Of a stretch of DNA of 64,000 nt, positions 17,214-26,091 are shown piece after piece. Source of the DNA: JBBQNR01 sp038330145 (GTDB taxonomy: Bacteria > Actinomycetota > Thermoleophilia > Solirubrobacterales > JBBDJG01); the NCBI GenBank assembly GCA_038330145.1, contig JBBQNR010000005.1, positions 8,209 to 72,208 of the forward strand, in the 5' to 3' direction. The stretch's first letter is position 1. Each line of letters opens with the position of its first letter. The notes below the pieces were generated by a model. That model worked only from the letters and a program-made list of their open reading frames with translations, had not been told where the DNA came from and made no database searches. Made by a program: the position numbers and the translations under genes.

Positions 17214-18722
17214 TCACGACCTGACTACCGCTAGCTCCTCGAGCGCGTGCTTGCCGTTCGCGTGCTCGGTCCCCTCGAGCGGGTACTCGCCGGTGAAGCA
17301 GGCGTCGCAGTGATCGCTGCGCGGGGTGCCGATGGCCTCGTAGACGCCTTCGATCGAGAGGTAGGCGAGCGAGTCGGCGCCCAGCTCGCGCGCGATCTCT
17401 GTCGGCTCGCGGCCGTGGGCGATCATCTCCTCGCGGGTCGACATGTCGATCCCGTAGTGGCATGGGTGCCGGATCGGAGGCGCCGAGATGCGCAGGTGGA
17501 CCTCCCTGGCGCCGGCGTCGCGCAGTATGCGCACGATCTGGCGGGTGGTGTTGCCGCGCACGATCGAGTCGTCCACGACCACCAGGCTCTTGCCCTGCAC
17601 CACATCGGGCAGCGGGTTGAACTTCATGCGCAGGCCGTGGTGGCGCAATTCCTGCCCGGGCTCTATGAACGTGCGCGCCACGTAGCGATTCTTGATCAGT
17701 CCGTCGTCCTGCGGGATGCCGGAGGCACGCGCGAAGCCCTTCGCCGCTGCGTTGCCGGAGTCGGGGACCGAGATCACGAGCTCGGCATCGACCGGCGCCT
17801 CGCGGGCCAGGAGCTCACCCATCCGCCCGCGCACGGACTGAAGCGTGCGGCCCTCGAGCTTGGAGTCCGGGCGCGAGAAGTAGATGTGCTCGAACACGCA
17901 GAGGGCGCGCCTTGGCGACTCGACCGCCTGGCGGGCCTCGATCCCCCGCGCTCCGAGAGAGACCAGCTCGCCCGGTTGCACCTCGCGCATCAGCTTGGCG
18001 CCGATGATGTCCAGCGCGCAGCTCTCGGACGCCACCACGTAGCGGCCGTCGAGATCGCCCAGGCACAGCGGCCGCAGCCCCGCCGGATCACGGAAGGCAA
18101 CCACGGCGTCGTCGGTCATGATGACGGTCGAATAGGCGCCCGCCAGCCTCTCCATCACCTCGGCGACGGCGTCCTCGATCCGCTCCGCCGGATGCCGGGA
18201 GATCAGCGCGGCGATGATCTCCGAGTCGGAGGTGGAGCGGAATCGCACCCCCTCGGCCACCAGCTCGTTGTAGAGATCGACGGCATTGATGAGGTTGCCG
18301 TTGTGGGCAAGCGCGATCGGCCGGCGATCGTCGCGGTAGACGGGCTGCGAGTTGTCCCAGCCGCTCTTGCCGGTGGTCGAGTAGCGGACGTGGCCGACGG
18401 CGCTGTCGCCGGTGAGTGTCCTCAGACTGCGCTCGTCGAAGACCTGGGAGACGAGGCCGAGATCGCGCTGGGTGGTGATGTGGCCGTTCTCGCAGGTGGC
18501 CATGCCGGCCGATTCCTGCCCGCGGTGCTGGAGCGCATAGAGGGCGAAATAGGTGAGCCTGGCGACGTCGTGCTCGGGCGCGTAGACGCCGAAGACGCCG
18601 CACTCGTCGCGCGGGCCCTCGCGGTCGGAGAGCGGCGCCACCTGCTCGCTGCCTTCGGGTTCCTGAAAGCGAACGCGCTCCTGCGCGCCGGACGTGGCAG
18701 GGTGCTGTTCACGCATATTCAC
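17214..18722 (-). CDS. purF: Amidophosphoribosyltransferase PurF (iron-sulfur, propeptide-containing type)
   Basis: About 500 residues; first committed step, PRPP plus glutamine to phosphoribosylamine. The N-terminal nucleophile Cys starts CGVFGVYAPEHD after a long ~40-residue propeptide. Further motifs: HNGNLIN, RYSTTG and the PRPP loop VVVDDSIVRGNTT. Cys in LCVFEHIYF, RHPCHYGID and HCDACFTG correspond to the four ligands of the [4Fe-4S] cluster in the Bacillus-type enzyme. The GTG start overlaps the purL stop (GTGA); an ATG two codons later is an alternative. Confidence 0.96.
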   Translation of the reverse strand: MNMREQHPATSGAQERVRFQEPEGSEQVAPLSDREGPRDECGVFGVYAPEHDVARLTYFALYALQHRGQESAGMATCENGHITTQRDLGLVSQVFDERSLRTLTGDSAVGHVRYSTTGKSGWDNSQPVYRDDRRPIALAHNGNLINAVDLYNELVAEGVRFRSTSDSEIIAALISRHPAERIEDAVAEVMERLAGAYSTVIMTDDAVVAFRDPAGLRPLCLGDLDGRYVVASESCALDIIGAKLMREVQPGELVSLGARGIEARQAVESPRRALCVFEHIYFSRPDSKLEGRTLQSVRGRMGELLAREAPVDAELVISVPDSGNAAAKGFARASGIPQDDGLIKNRYVARTFIEPGQELRHHGLRMKFNPLPDVVQGKSLVVVDDSIVRGNTTRQIVRILRDAGAREVHLRISAPPIRHPCHYGIDMSTREEMIAHGREPTEIARELGADSLAYLSIEGVYEAIGTPRSDHCDACFTGEYPLEGTEHANGKHALEELAVVRS

Positions 18723-20965
18723 GGCACTAGACCGCTGAGACCCGAGGAAAAGACGCTTCTTGCGTCCTGCACCGACACGTCGATCGTAGCAGCGCCCGCG
18801 GTTAGGCGAAGGCGCTCTCCCCCCACCGTGCCGAGTGCCAGGAAGCCGCTCCCTGCAGCCTTTTTGCTCAGCTCCATGAGGCTTTCGCGCGGCCCCGAGA
18901 CGACGACTCCGCCGGGCCCTTCCCCGAACAGCGCGGCACGGGGATCGACCTCGGCGCGGTGAATCAGGGGCTCGAGGTCGAGCGTCGCGCCGACCCCGCC
19001 CTGGATGACGCACTCAGCGACGGTGACGGCGAGGCCTCCGTCCGAGACGTCGTGCGCGCTTCGGACCGCTCCCGCCCGCACCGCCTCGCGCACCAGCTCC
19101 AGGGCCTGGCGCACGACGGCGAGGTCGAACGGCGGCAGCCCGCCGGCCAGCGTGCCGCCGAGCTTGGCCAGCTCCGATCCCATCAGGGATGGAGCGAAGG
19201 GGCCGACCAGCGCGACCATGTCGGCATCACCCCCGTCGACCGAGGCCTGGAAGGCGCTGGACCCGGCGGCAGCCGATTCCGGCAGCTCCCCGACCATGCC
19301 GACGACCGGAGTCGGGTAGATCGGGCCCTCGGGTCCCTCGTTGTAGAGCGAGACGTTGCCGCCGACCACGGGCACGCCAAAGGCCCGGCAGGCGGCGCTC
19401 ATGCCATGCACAGCACGTGTGAGCTGCCAGGCGATGTGCGGCTTCTCGGGATTGCCGAAGTTGAGGCAGTTGGTGAGGCCGAGCGGCTCCGCTCCCACGC
19501 AGGCGAGGTTGGCGGCGCACTCGCAGACGGCCTCGGCGGCGCCGATATAGGGATCGCAGGCGACCCGTCGCCCGTTGCCGTCAATCGACATCGCCAGCCC
19601 TCTGCCGGTGTCGTTTCCGTCCCAGGCCAGCTTCAGCACCGCCGCGTCGGCATGCTCGGGCCGGCGCACCGTACGGCTCCCGACCAGGAAGTCGTACTGC
19701 TCGAATGCCCAGCGCTTACTGGCGATGCTGGGCGAGCCGAGCAACGCCAGCAGCGTCTGCTCGGGATCGGCTCCGGCCGGCAGCGCGGGGCGCGACGTCG
19801 CGAAGGCAGCCAGCGGATCCGCGGGCTCGACCGGCTCGAGGTCGTAGAGCGGACACTCGTCCACCAGCGCGGTGACCGGCATGTCGCCCTCCAGCGTGTC
19901 GCCGTTGAAGACGCGCAGCCGCATCGTGTCGGTGACGGTGCCGATCGACGCCGCATTGGTCTCCCACTTGCGGCAGACGGCAACCACCTCGTCGAGCCGT
20001 GCCGGCTCGACGACGGCGAGCATGCGCTCCTGAGACTCCGAGATCATGATCTCGAACGGCTCCAGCCGCTCGCGCAGCGGCACCTTCGAGACGTCGAGGT
20101 CGAGCCCCACCCCGCCCTTCGATGCCATCTCGCTGCTGCTGGAAGAAAGGCCCGCGGCGCCGAGATCCTGCAGCGCCACCAGCAGATCGGCGCCGATCAG
20201 CTCCAGGCAGCACTCGATCAGCTTGCTCTCCTCGAGCGGGTCGCCGATCTGGACGCTCGGGCGCTTGTCCTCGTCGCTCTCGTCGAGCTCGGCCGACGCC
20301 AGCACGCTGGCGCCACCGATGCCGTCACGCCCGGTGCGGGCCCCGATCAGCACCACGACGTTGCCGGGCCCGGATGCTGCCGAGCGCACCATGCCGCCCA
20401 CCGGCACCAGTCCCACGCACATCGCGTTGACGAGGCAGTTCTGCTCGTAGGGAGCCTCGAAGTAGATCTCGCCGCCGACGGTCGCGACCCCGACCGAGTT
20501 TCCGTACGAGGCGATGCCGGCGACGACGCGCTCGAGCAGGTAGCGGCTGCGGGCGCTGTCGAGGTTGCCGAAGCGAAGCGAGTCCAGTACCGCGATCGGG
20601 CGCGCGCCGAGCGCGAACACGTCGCGAAGGATGCCGCCGACTCCGGTGGCGGCGCCCTGGAACGGCTCGACCGCCGAGGGGTGGTTGTGGCTCTCGACCT
20701 TGAACGCGACGGCGAGACCGTCGCCGACGTCCACCGCTCCCGCGTTCTCACCCGGGCCCATCAGCACGCGCTCGCCCTCGGTCGGCAACGTGGAGAGCAG
20801 CTTGCGTGAGTGCTTGTAGGCGCAGTGCTCCGACCACAGCAGCGAGAAGACCGCCAGCTCGAGTGCATTCGGCTCCCGGCCGAGCAGCTCGCAGATGCGC
20901 TCGTACTCGGACGCCGTCAGCCCCAGCGCCTCGGCGCGGGCGACGTCGGCCTGTTGAACGCTCAC
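18719..20965 (-). CDS. purL: Phosphoribosylformylglycinamidine synthase large subunit PurL
   Basis: 748 residues, the size of the small-PurL form that works with PurQ and PurS. Converts FGAR to FGAM with ATP and ammonia supplied by PurQ. Motifs: SLLWSEHCAYKHS, GPGENAGAVDVGDG, FKVESHNHPSAVEPFQGAATGVGG (split here for length; one continuous region), DLGAAGLSSSSSEMA, GGNVSLYNE and SAHDVSDGGLAV. The GTG start overlaps the purQ stop (GTGA); the longer frame upstream is a shadow over purQ. Confidence 0.96.
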   Translation of the reverse strand: MSVQQADVARAEALGLTASEYERICELLGREPNALELAVFSLLWSEHCAYKHSRKLLSTLPTEGERVLMGPGENAGAVDVGDGLAVAFKVESHNHPSAVEPFQGAATGVGGILRDVFALGARPIAVLDSLRFGNLDSARSRYLLERVVAGIASYGNSVGVATVGGEIYFEAPYEQNCLVNAMCVGLVPVGGMVRSAASGPGNVVVLIGARTGRDGIGGASVLASAELDESDEDKRPSVQIGDPLEESKLIECCLELIGADLLVALQDLGAAGLSSSSSEMASKGGVGLDLDVSKVPLRERLEPFEIMISESQERMLAVVEPARLDEVVAVCRKWETNAASIGTVTDTMRLRVFNGDTLEGDMPVTALVDECPLYDLEPVEPADPLAAFATSRPALPAGADPEQTLLALLGSPSIASKRWAFEQYDFLVGSRTVRRPEHADAAVLKLAWDGNDTGRGLAMSIDGNGRRVACDPYIGAAEAVCECAANLACVGAEPLGLTNCLNFGNPEKPHIAWQLTRAVHGMSAACRAFGVPVVGGNVSLYNEGPEGPIYPTPVVGMVGELPESAAAGSSAFQASVDGGDADMVALVGPFAPSLMGSELAKLGGTLAGGLPPFDLAVVRQALELVREAVRAGAVRSAHDVSDGGLAVTVAECVIQGGVGATLDLEPLIHRAEVDPRAALFGEGPGGVVVSGPRESLMELSKKAAGSGFLALGTVGGERLRLTAGAATIDVSVQDARSVFSSGLSGLVP

Positions 20966-21642
20966 GCCGGCACCGTGGCTCCGCGCACGGCCAGCGAGCT
21001 GAACAGCTTCAGGCCGTCGGTGGAGCCGGTGAGCGGATCGGTCGCGTGCTCCGGATGCGGCATCAGGCCCATCACGTTTCGCTGCTCGTTGACGACGCCG
21101 GCGATGTCGTGGAGCGAGCCGTTCGGGTTCTCGCCCGGCACGTAGCGCAGCACAACCTGGGCCTCGTGCTCGAGCCGCTGCAGCAGGTCGTCCGGAGCGA
21201 AGTAGCGGCCGGTCGTGTGCTTGACCGGCACCGACAGCACCTCGCCCTGCTCGCAGGCGCCGGTGAAGGCGCTGTCCGTTCTCTCGACCTGCACGTGCAG
21301 CTGACGGCAAACGAAGCGAAGCGACTCGTTCAGCAGCAGCGCTCCGGGCAGCAGCCCCGCCTCGCAGAGGACCTGGAAGCCGTTGCAGATGCCGAGCACC
21401 GGGCCCCCCTCGAGCGCAAAGCCCGAGACCGCCTCCATCACCGGCGAGAACCGCGCCAGGGCGCCTGCCCGCAGGTAGTCACCGTATGAGAAGCCGCCGG
21501 GAATCACGACCGCGTCGCAACCGCGGAGGTTGCGCTCGCCGTGCCAGAGGTACTCGGCCTCCAGCCCCGCCCGCTCTATCGCCTGGTAGGCGTCAGCCTC
21601 GTCGCAGGAGCCCGGGAATACGACGACGCCGACCCTAACCAC
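20962..21642 (-). CDS. purQ: Phosphoribosylformylglycinamidine synthase glutaminase subunit PurQ
   Basis: About 226 residues. A class I glutamine amidotransferase that delivers ammonia to PurL. Motifs: VVFPGSCDE, VVIPGGFSYGDYLRAGA, nucleophile elbow PVLGICNGFQVL (Cys) and the His-Glu pair in MPHPEHA. The GTG at 21642 (VVRVGVVVFPGS) matches the family N-terminus; another GTG nine codons upstream lies inside a spacer repeat and seems less likely. Sits between purS and purL; the preceding spacer holds copy A of the ~60-base element. Confidence 0.95.
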   Translation of the reverse strand: MVRVGVVVFPGSCDEADAYQAIERAGLEAEYLWHGERNLRGCDAVVIPGGFSYGDYLRAGALARFSPVMEAVSGFALEGGPVLGICNGFQVLCEAGLLPGALLLNESLRFVCRQLHVQVERTDSAFTGACEQGEVLSVPVKHTTGRYFAPDDLLQRLEHEAQVVLRYVPGENPNGSLHDIAGVVNEQRNVMGLMPHPEHATDPLTGSTDGLKLFSSLAVRGATVPA

Positions 21643-21703
21643 GAATATCGAGCCGCCTCCGGCGGACACCTACAGTCCCGTGAGGCTCCCTCCGGTCGCC
21701 TCT
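21643..21703 (-). repeat. ~60-base dispersed spacer element, copy A
   Basis: Starts 2 bases after the purS stop and ends at the purQ start. Its second part is 34/42 identical to a segment at 26732-26773. The hairpin CCGCC-GGA-GGCGG here becomes CCGGC-GAA-GCCGG there, a compensatory C-G to G-C change. The first part can pair GAGGC with GCCTC. The core TAGGTGTCCG is shared. Confidence 0.65.
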
Positions 21704-21956
21704 AGTCATCTATTGACTGCACCTCGTAGCTCTCGATCAGCGGATTCGCGAGCAGGCGCTCGCACATCTCCTCGACTCGCGCCTCGACGTCCCCGTCGCC
21801 GTCCGGCACGTCCAGCTCGACCAGCCTGCCGACGTGCACGTTCGACACGCCCTCGTAGCCGAGCGCAGGCAGCGCGCGCTCCACGGCCTGACCCTGAGGG
21901 TCGAGGATCCCCTCCTTGGGCCGGATCAGCACGCGCACCCTCATGCCCGGCGTCAC
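21702..21956 (-). CDS. purS: Phosphoribosylformylglycinamidine synthase subunit PurS
   Basis: 84 residues; the small structural subunit that assembles PurL with PurQ. Typical sequence RVRVLIRPKEGILDPQGQAVERALPALG, split as RVRVLIRPKEG then ILDPQGQAVE, plus the GRLVEL and MCERLLANPLIESYEV segments of the PurS fold. The GTG start overlaps the purC stop by 4 (GTGA); an ATG four codons in (MRVRV) would give 80 residues and fits the family equally well. Confidence 0.93.
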   Translation of the reverse strand: MTPGMRVRVLIRPKEGILDPQGQAVERALPALGYEGVSNVHVGRLVELDVPDGDGDVEARVEEMCERLLANPLIESYEVQSIDD

Positions 21957-22831
21957 CGTGATTCGAGCCAGCGCTGGAAGGGCTCCTGCGTGATGCGCTC
22001 GTAGGCGTCGACGTACTTGGTGCGCGTGTTCGCGATCACCTCGGCGGGAAGCTCCGGACCCGGTGGCGTGTGGTCCCAGCCGCTGCTGTCGAGCCAGTTG
22101 CGCACGTACTGCTTGTCGAACGACGGCTGGGAGCTGCCCGGTCGGTACTCGTCGGCCGGCCAGAAGCGTGAGGAGTCGGGCGTCAGCACCTCGTCGGCGA
22201 GCACGATGTCGCCGTTGGCGGCGCGCCCGAACTCGAACTTGGTGTCGGCGAGGATGATGCCGTTGCGCTCGGCATGCTCGGCCGCGAAGCCGTACAGCTC
22301 GAGCGATAGCCGCCGCAGCTCCTCCATGAGACCGCGGTCGCCGACCGCCTTGGCGGCCTGCTCGAAGTCGATGTTCTCGTCGTGCTCCCCCAGCTCGGCC
22401 TTGGTGGCCGGGGTAAAGACGGGCTCCGGCAGGCGGTCGGACTCCACCAGCCCAGGCGGCAGCGCTATGCCGCAGACCGAGTTCTGCGCCTGGTACTCCC
22501 TCCAGCCCGAGCCGGAAAGATACCCCCGTACCACGCACTCGACGGGGAAGATGTCGACCTTCTCGACCACCAGCGCCCGCCCTCTGACCTCGTCCGGAAC
22601 GTCGGTCGAGACCAGGTGGTTGCGGACGATGTCGCCGCTGCGGCCGAACCAGAACACCGACAGGCCGGTCAGCACCTTGCCCTTGTCCGGAACCTGCGTG
22701 GGCAGCACGACGTCGTAGGCGGATATGCGGTCGGAGGCGACCATCAGCAGACGGTCGCCAAGGTCGTACATCTCCCGTACCTTGCCGCTGCTGTGGAGCG
22801 GCAGGCCGGCGAGCTCGGCTACCTCGGACAC
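21953..22831 (-). CDS. purC: SAICAR synthetase PurC
   Basis: 292 residues. Joins CAIR and aspartate with ATP. Motifs: SGKVREMYDLGDRLLMVASD, RISAYDVVLP, ECVVRGYLSGSGW, LADTKFEFG, DEVLTPDSSRFW and PSFDKQYVRNWL. GTG start in the context TAGGTGTCC with no strong ribosome site; about 80 bases from purB, so some re-initiation or an internal promoter is possible. Confidence 0.96.
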   Translation of the reverse strand: MSEVAELAGLPLHSSGKVREMYDLGDRLLMVASDRISAYDVVLPTQVPDKGKVLTGLSVFWFGRSGDIVRNHLVSTDVPDEVRGRALVVEKVDIFPVECVVRGYLSGSGWREYQAQNSVCGIALPPGLVESDRLPEPVFTPATKAELGEHDENIDFEQAAKAVGDRGLMEELRRLSLELYGFAAEHAERNGIILADTKFEFGRAANGDIVLADEVLTPDSSRFWPADEYRPGSSQPSFDKQYVRNWLDSSGWDHTPPGPELPAEVIANTRTKYVDAYERITQEPFQRWLESR

Positions 22832-22913
22832 CTATCCGATGCTAACAGCGGTTCGAGCAGAAACCGGGCTGCCGAGCCGTGCGAGCCTGCCACCACCGAG
22901 TCGATTTCTCTCG

Positions 22914-24212
22914 CTAGCTCCGAAGATCGTCGAGCCGCGCCAGCAGCTCGGGCACGTGGCGCAGAAAGCGGCCGTAGTCGAACAGCTCATCGAGCGCCTT
23001 GGAGTCGAGTCGCTCCTGGACGGCGGACTCCTGCTCCAGCAGCTCGCGGAAGGGCCGCCGCTCGTCCCACGCGCGCTGCGCGTTGCTCTGCACTATCCGG
23101 TAGGCCTCGTCGCGTGACTGGCCCGACTCGACCAGCGCGCTCAGGACCGCCTGGCTGAAGAGCGCCCCGTGCGTCAGCTCCAGGTTCTCCCGCATGCGCT
23201 CCGGATACACCCGCATGCCGTCCACGACCCTCAGCGCGAGCTGCTGCATGTAGTCGAGCAGCGTGGTCGAGTCCGGCAGCACCACCCGCTCCGTCGAGGA
23301 GTGCGAGATGTCGCGCTCGTGCCAGAGCGCCACGCTCTCGAGCGCGGCCTGTGTGTTGCCGCGCAGAACCCGCGCGAGGCCGCAGATCCGCTCGGAGACG
23401 ATCGGGTTGCGCTTGTGCGGCATCGCGCTCGATCCCTTCTGGCCTTCCCGGAAGGGCTCCTCCACCTCCCTCACCTCGGTGCGCTGGAGGTGGCGGATCT
23501 CCAGGGCGAGCCGCTCCAGCGAGGAGCCGGCCAGCCCGATCGCCGTCATCAGCTCTGCGTGACGGTCGCGCGGCACCACCTGGGTCGAGAGCGGCTCCGG
23601 CGCCAGGCCCAGCTTCGCAAGCGCCGCGCGCTCGACCTCAGGCCCCAGCGACGAGTATGTGCCGACGGCACCTGAGAGCTTTCCGACAGCGGCCTGCCGG
23701 AACGCGCGCTCCAGCCGCTCGGCGTTGCGGTGGCTCTCGAAGGCGAACCCCGCCAGCTTGAGGCCGAACGTGGTCGGCTCGGCGTGCACGCCGTGGGTGC
23801 GCCCGGCGCAGATCGTGTCGCCGAACTCGCGCGCGCGAGCCGCCAGCGAGTCCGTCAGATCGCGGGCGCCCGAAAGTATCTGCTCCCCGGCCTCGCGAAG
23901 TTGAAGCGCCAGGCCGGTGTCGAGTACGTCGGAGGACGTCAGCCCGTAGTGGATCCAGCGTCCGCCGACTCCGGCCGACTCGGCCACCACGTCGACGAAG
24001 GCGGCGACGTCGTGGTCGGTGACGCGCTCGCGCTCCTTCACCCGCTCGACGTCGAAGCTGGCCTTCCTGATCCGCTCCAGGTCCTCGGCCGGCACCACTC
24101 CACGCTCGGCGAGCGTTTCGCAGACGGCCAGCTCGACCTGCCACCAGGCCTCGAGCTTTCGCTGCTCGGCCCAGATCGTCGCCATCTCTGGGCGCGTGTA
24201 GCGGGCGATCAT
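22914..24212 (-). CDS. purB: Adenylosuccinate lyase PurB
   Basis: 432 residues. Cleaves SAICAR and adenylosuccinate, releasing fumarate. Motifs: RYTRPEMATIW, HYGLTSSDVLDT, GRTHGVHAEPTTFG (catalytic His), signature GSSAMPHKRNP with the flexible catalytic Ser loop, and HGALFSQAVL. The start lies 18 bases after purE; part of the same transcript. Confidence 0.97.
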   Translation of the reverse strand: MIARYTRPEMATIWAEQRKLEAWWQVELAVCETLAERGVVPAEDLERIRKASFDVERVKERERVTDHDVAAFVDVVAESAGVGGRWIHYGLTSSDVLDTGLALQLREAGEQILSGARDLTDSLAARAREFGDTICAGRTHGVHAEPTTFGLKLAGFAFESHRNAERLERAFRQAAVGKLSGAVGTYSSLGPEVERAALAKLGLAPEPLSTQVVPRDRHAELMTAIGLAGSSLERLALEIRHLQRTEVREVEEPFREGQKGSSAMPHKRNPIVSERICGLARVLRGNTQAALESVALWHERDISHSSTERVVLPDSTTLLDYMQQLALRVVDGMRVYPERMRENLELTHGALFSQAVLSALVESGQSRDEAYRIVQSNAQRAWDERRPFRELLEQESAVQERLDSKALDELFDYGRFLRHVPELLARLDDLRS

Positions 24213-24230
24213 GCGGCGGGCGCGATCAGC

Positions 24231-24740
24231 TCAGCATCCGAGGATGCGTGCTGCAAGCACGCCGGCGTTGCGGGCGCCGTTGATGGCGACGCACGCCACG
24301 GGGACTCCGGGGGGAAGCTGGACGGTCGACAGCAGCGCGTCGAGGCCGTCACCGACCGTGTTCTTGGCCTTGATCGGAACGCCGATCACCGGCAGGTCGG
24401 TATGGGCAGCGACGACGCCGGGCAGCGCCGCCGACAACCCGGCGCCGGCGATGATCACCCGCAGCCCGCGCATGTGGGCGTTGCGGGCGTAGTCGGCAAC
24501 GGCGTCCGGATCGCGATGCGCCGACAGTACCCTGACCTCGTACCTGATCCCGCGCTCACCGAGCTCCTGGCCGGCCGGCTGCATGACCGGCTTGTCGCTG
24601 GCCGATCCCATGATGATGCCGACCCGCGGGGCATCGACCTCTATCTCGTCGAACGCCTTCTCGACCTCGGGCATCGGCTCGACGTCCTGCGAGCCCAGCT
24701 CTGTGGTCGCCGAACCGCGTTCGGGCTCGACCGTTTCCAT
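24231..24740 (-). CDS. purE: N5-carboxyaminoimidazole ribonucleotide mutase PurE (class I)
   Basis: 169 residues. The class I core begins VGIIMGSASDKPVM, with catalytic His in SAHRDPD and GAGLSAALPGVVAAHT. An acidic N-terminal extension of about 38 residues (METVEPERGS onward) precedes it; AGGAGGGAGGAACG before the ATG supports this long start. Class I PurE normally needs PurK to make N5-CAIR; purK is not next to it here and must be elsewhere. Lies 12 bases after purD. Confidence 0.94.
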   Translation of the reverse strand: METVEPERGSATTELGSQDVEPMPEVEKAFDEIEVDAPRVGIIMGSASDKPVMQPAGQELGERGIRYEVRVLSAHRDPDAVADYARNAHMRGLRVIIAGAGLSAALPGVVAAHTDLPVIGVPIKAKNTVGDGLDALLSTVQLPPGVPVACVAINGARNAGVLAARILGC

Positions 24741-24752
24741 CGTTCCTCCCTC

Positions 24753-26060
24753 CTAGGTGGCGACTCGCTCGACGGCGCGAGCCGCGATGTCGCGCCTGAA
24801 CTGCGCCCCATCGAAGTTGATCTTCTCGACCGAAGCGTAGGCATTCGAGCGGGCGTCCTCGGGCGTCGGCCCGAGCCCGGTCACGTTTAGCACGCGACCG
24901 CCGGCCGTCACGATGTCGCCGCCGCTGCGAGCTGTGCCCGCGTGCGTGACCTCCACGGGGCCGACGTCAGCGCTGGCCGGGTCTACGGATTCCACGCCCT
25001 CCAGGCCGGTGATGCGATCGCCCTTGCTCGCCGACCCCGGGTATCCCGCCGAGGCCATCACGACCGTGACGGCCCAGTCGTCGGACCAGTCGAGTTGCGC
25101 GCCGGCCAGGCCTCCCGGCTCGAGGCTGCGCTCGAGCAGGTCGAGCAGGTCGCTTCTCAGTCGCGGCAGCACGGCCTGTGTCTCGGGGTCGCCGAAACGG
25201 CAGTTGTACTCGAGCACCTTGGGACCGGCGGGAGTCATCATCAGGCCGGCGTACAGGACTCCCCTGTAGGGAGTGCCGCGTTCGCGAAGCCGGCGCACGA
25301 TCGGCTCGTGAACCGCAGCCGTCAGCTCGGCGATCTCGTCGCTGTCGACCCCCGGCACGGGCGAGTAGCTGCCCATTCCGCCGGTGTTGGGCCCGCGATC
25401 GTCCTCCTGGATGCGCTTGTAGTCCTGCGCGGGCGCCATCGGCACGACGTTCTCTCCATCGCAGAGGGCCAGCAGCGACAGCTCCTCTCCTTCCAGGAAC
25501 TCCTCCACCACCACGCGCTCGCCCGCATCCCCGAAACGGCGCTCGAGGAAGAACGCGCGCAGCGCCTCACGAGCCTCGCGCGGGCTGTGCGCGATCACGA
25601 CGCCCTTGCCGGCGGCCAGCCCGTCGGCCTTCAGCACGGCGGGGTAGGACGCGCAGTCCATCTGCGCCTCTGCCTGCTCATATGAGGTGAAGACAACGTG
25701 GCCGGCGGTCGGCACTCTCGCCTCGCGCATCAGGTCCTTCGCGAACGTCTTCGAGCCCTCCAGCCGCGCCGCTTCAGCACTGGGGCCGAACGCGCGCAGT
25801 CCCTCACCCTCGAACGCGTCCACGATGCCCGCCACCAGTGGGGCCTCGGGGCCGACGATCGTGAGGTCGGGTCGCTGCTCACGCGCAAGCCGCAGCAGCC
25901 CGTGCACGTCCTCGGCCGCGACGTCGAGGCACTGGGCGTCGGCCGCTATCCCCGCGTTGCCGGGTGCGCACAGGACCTGCGGCCGCCTCGGGCTTCGTCT
26001 CAGCGCCCGCACCAAGGCGTGTTCGCGGCCACCGCCTCCGACCACGAGCACGCGCGTCAC
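24753..26060 (-). CDS. purD: Phosphoribosylamine-glycine ligase PurD
   Basis: 435 residues. ATP-grasp ligase joining phosphoribosylamine and glycine. Motifs: VLVVGGGGREHALV, APGNAGI, VGPEAPLVAGIVD, SKTFAKDLM, LKADGLAAGKGVVIA, VEEFLEGEELSLLA, GPNTGGMGSYSP and EYNCRFGDPETQ. GTG start. First pur gene in the transcription order; the spacer to the upstream zinc-finger gene is only about 30 bases, so it may be co-transcribed with it. Confidence 0.97.
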   Translation of the reverse strand: MTRVLVVGGGGREHALVRALRRSPRRPQVLCAPGNAGIAADAQCLDVAAEDVHGLLRLAREQRPDLTIVGPEAPLVAGIVDAFEGEGLRAFGPSAEAARLEGSKTFAKDLMREARVPTAGHVVFTSYEQAEAQMDCASYPAVLKADGLAAGKGVVIAHSPREAREALRAFFLERRFGDAGERVVVEEFLEGEELSLLALCDGENVVPMAPAQDYKRIQEDDRGPNTGGMGSYSPVPGVDSDEIAELTAAVHEPIVRRLRERGTPYRGVLYAGLMMTPAGPKVLEYNCRFGDPETQAVLPRLRSDLLDLLERSLEPGGLAGAQLDWSDDWAVTVVMASAGYPGSASKGDRITGLEGVESVDPASADVGPVEVTHAGTARSGGDIVTAGGRVLNVTGLGPTPEDARSNAYASVEKINFDGAQFRRDIAARAVERVAT

Positions 26061-26091
26061 GCGTCACCGCCTGCGTGGATCCTGGTCTTTC

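Noticed and set aside
22811..22850. Third copy of the ~60-base spacer element at the purC start
   Set aside because: Shares only TAGGTGTCCGAGG and a few following bases, which are coding; too short to claim.
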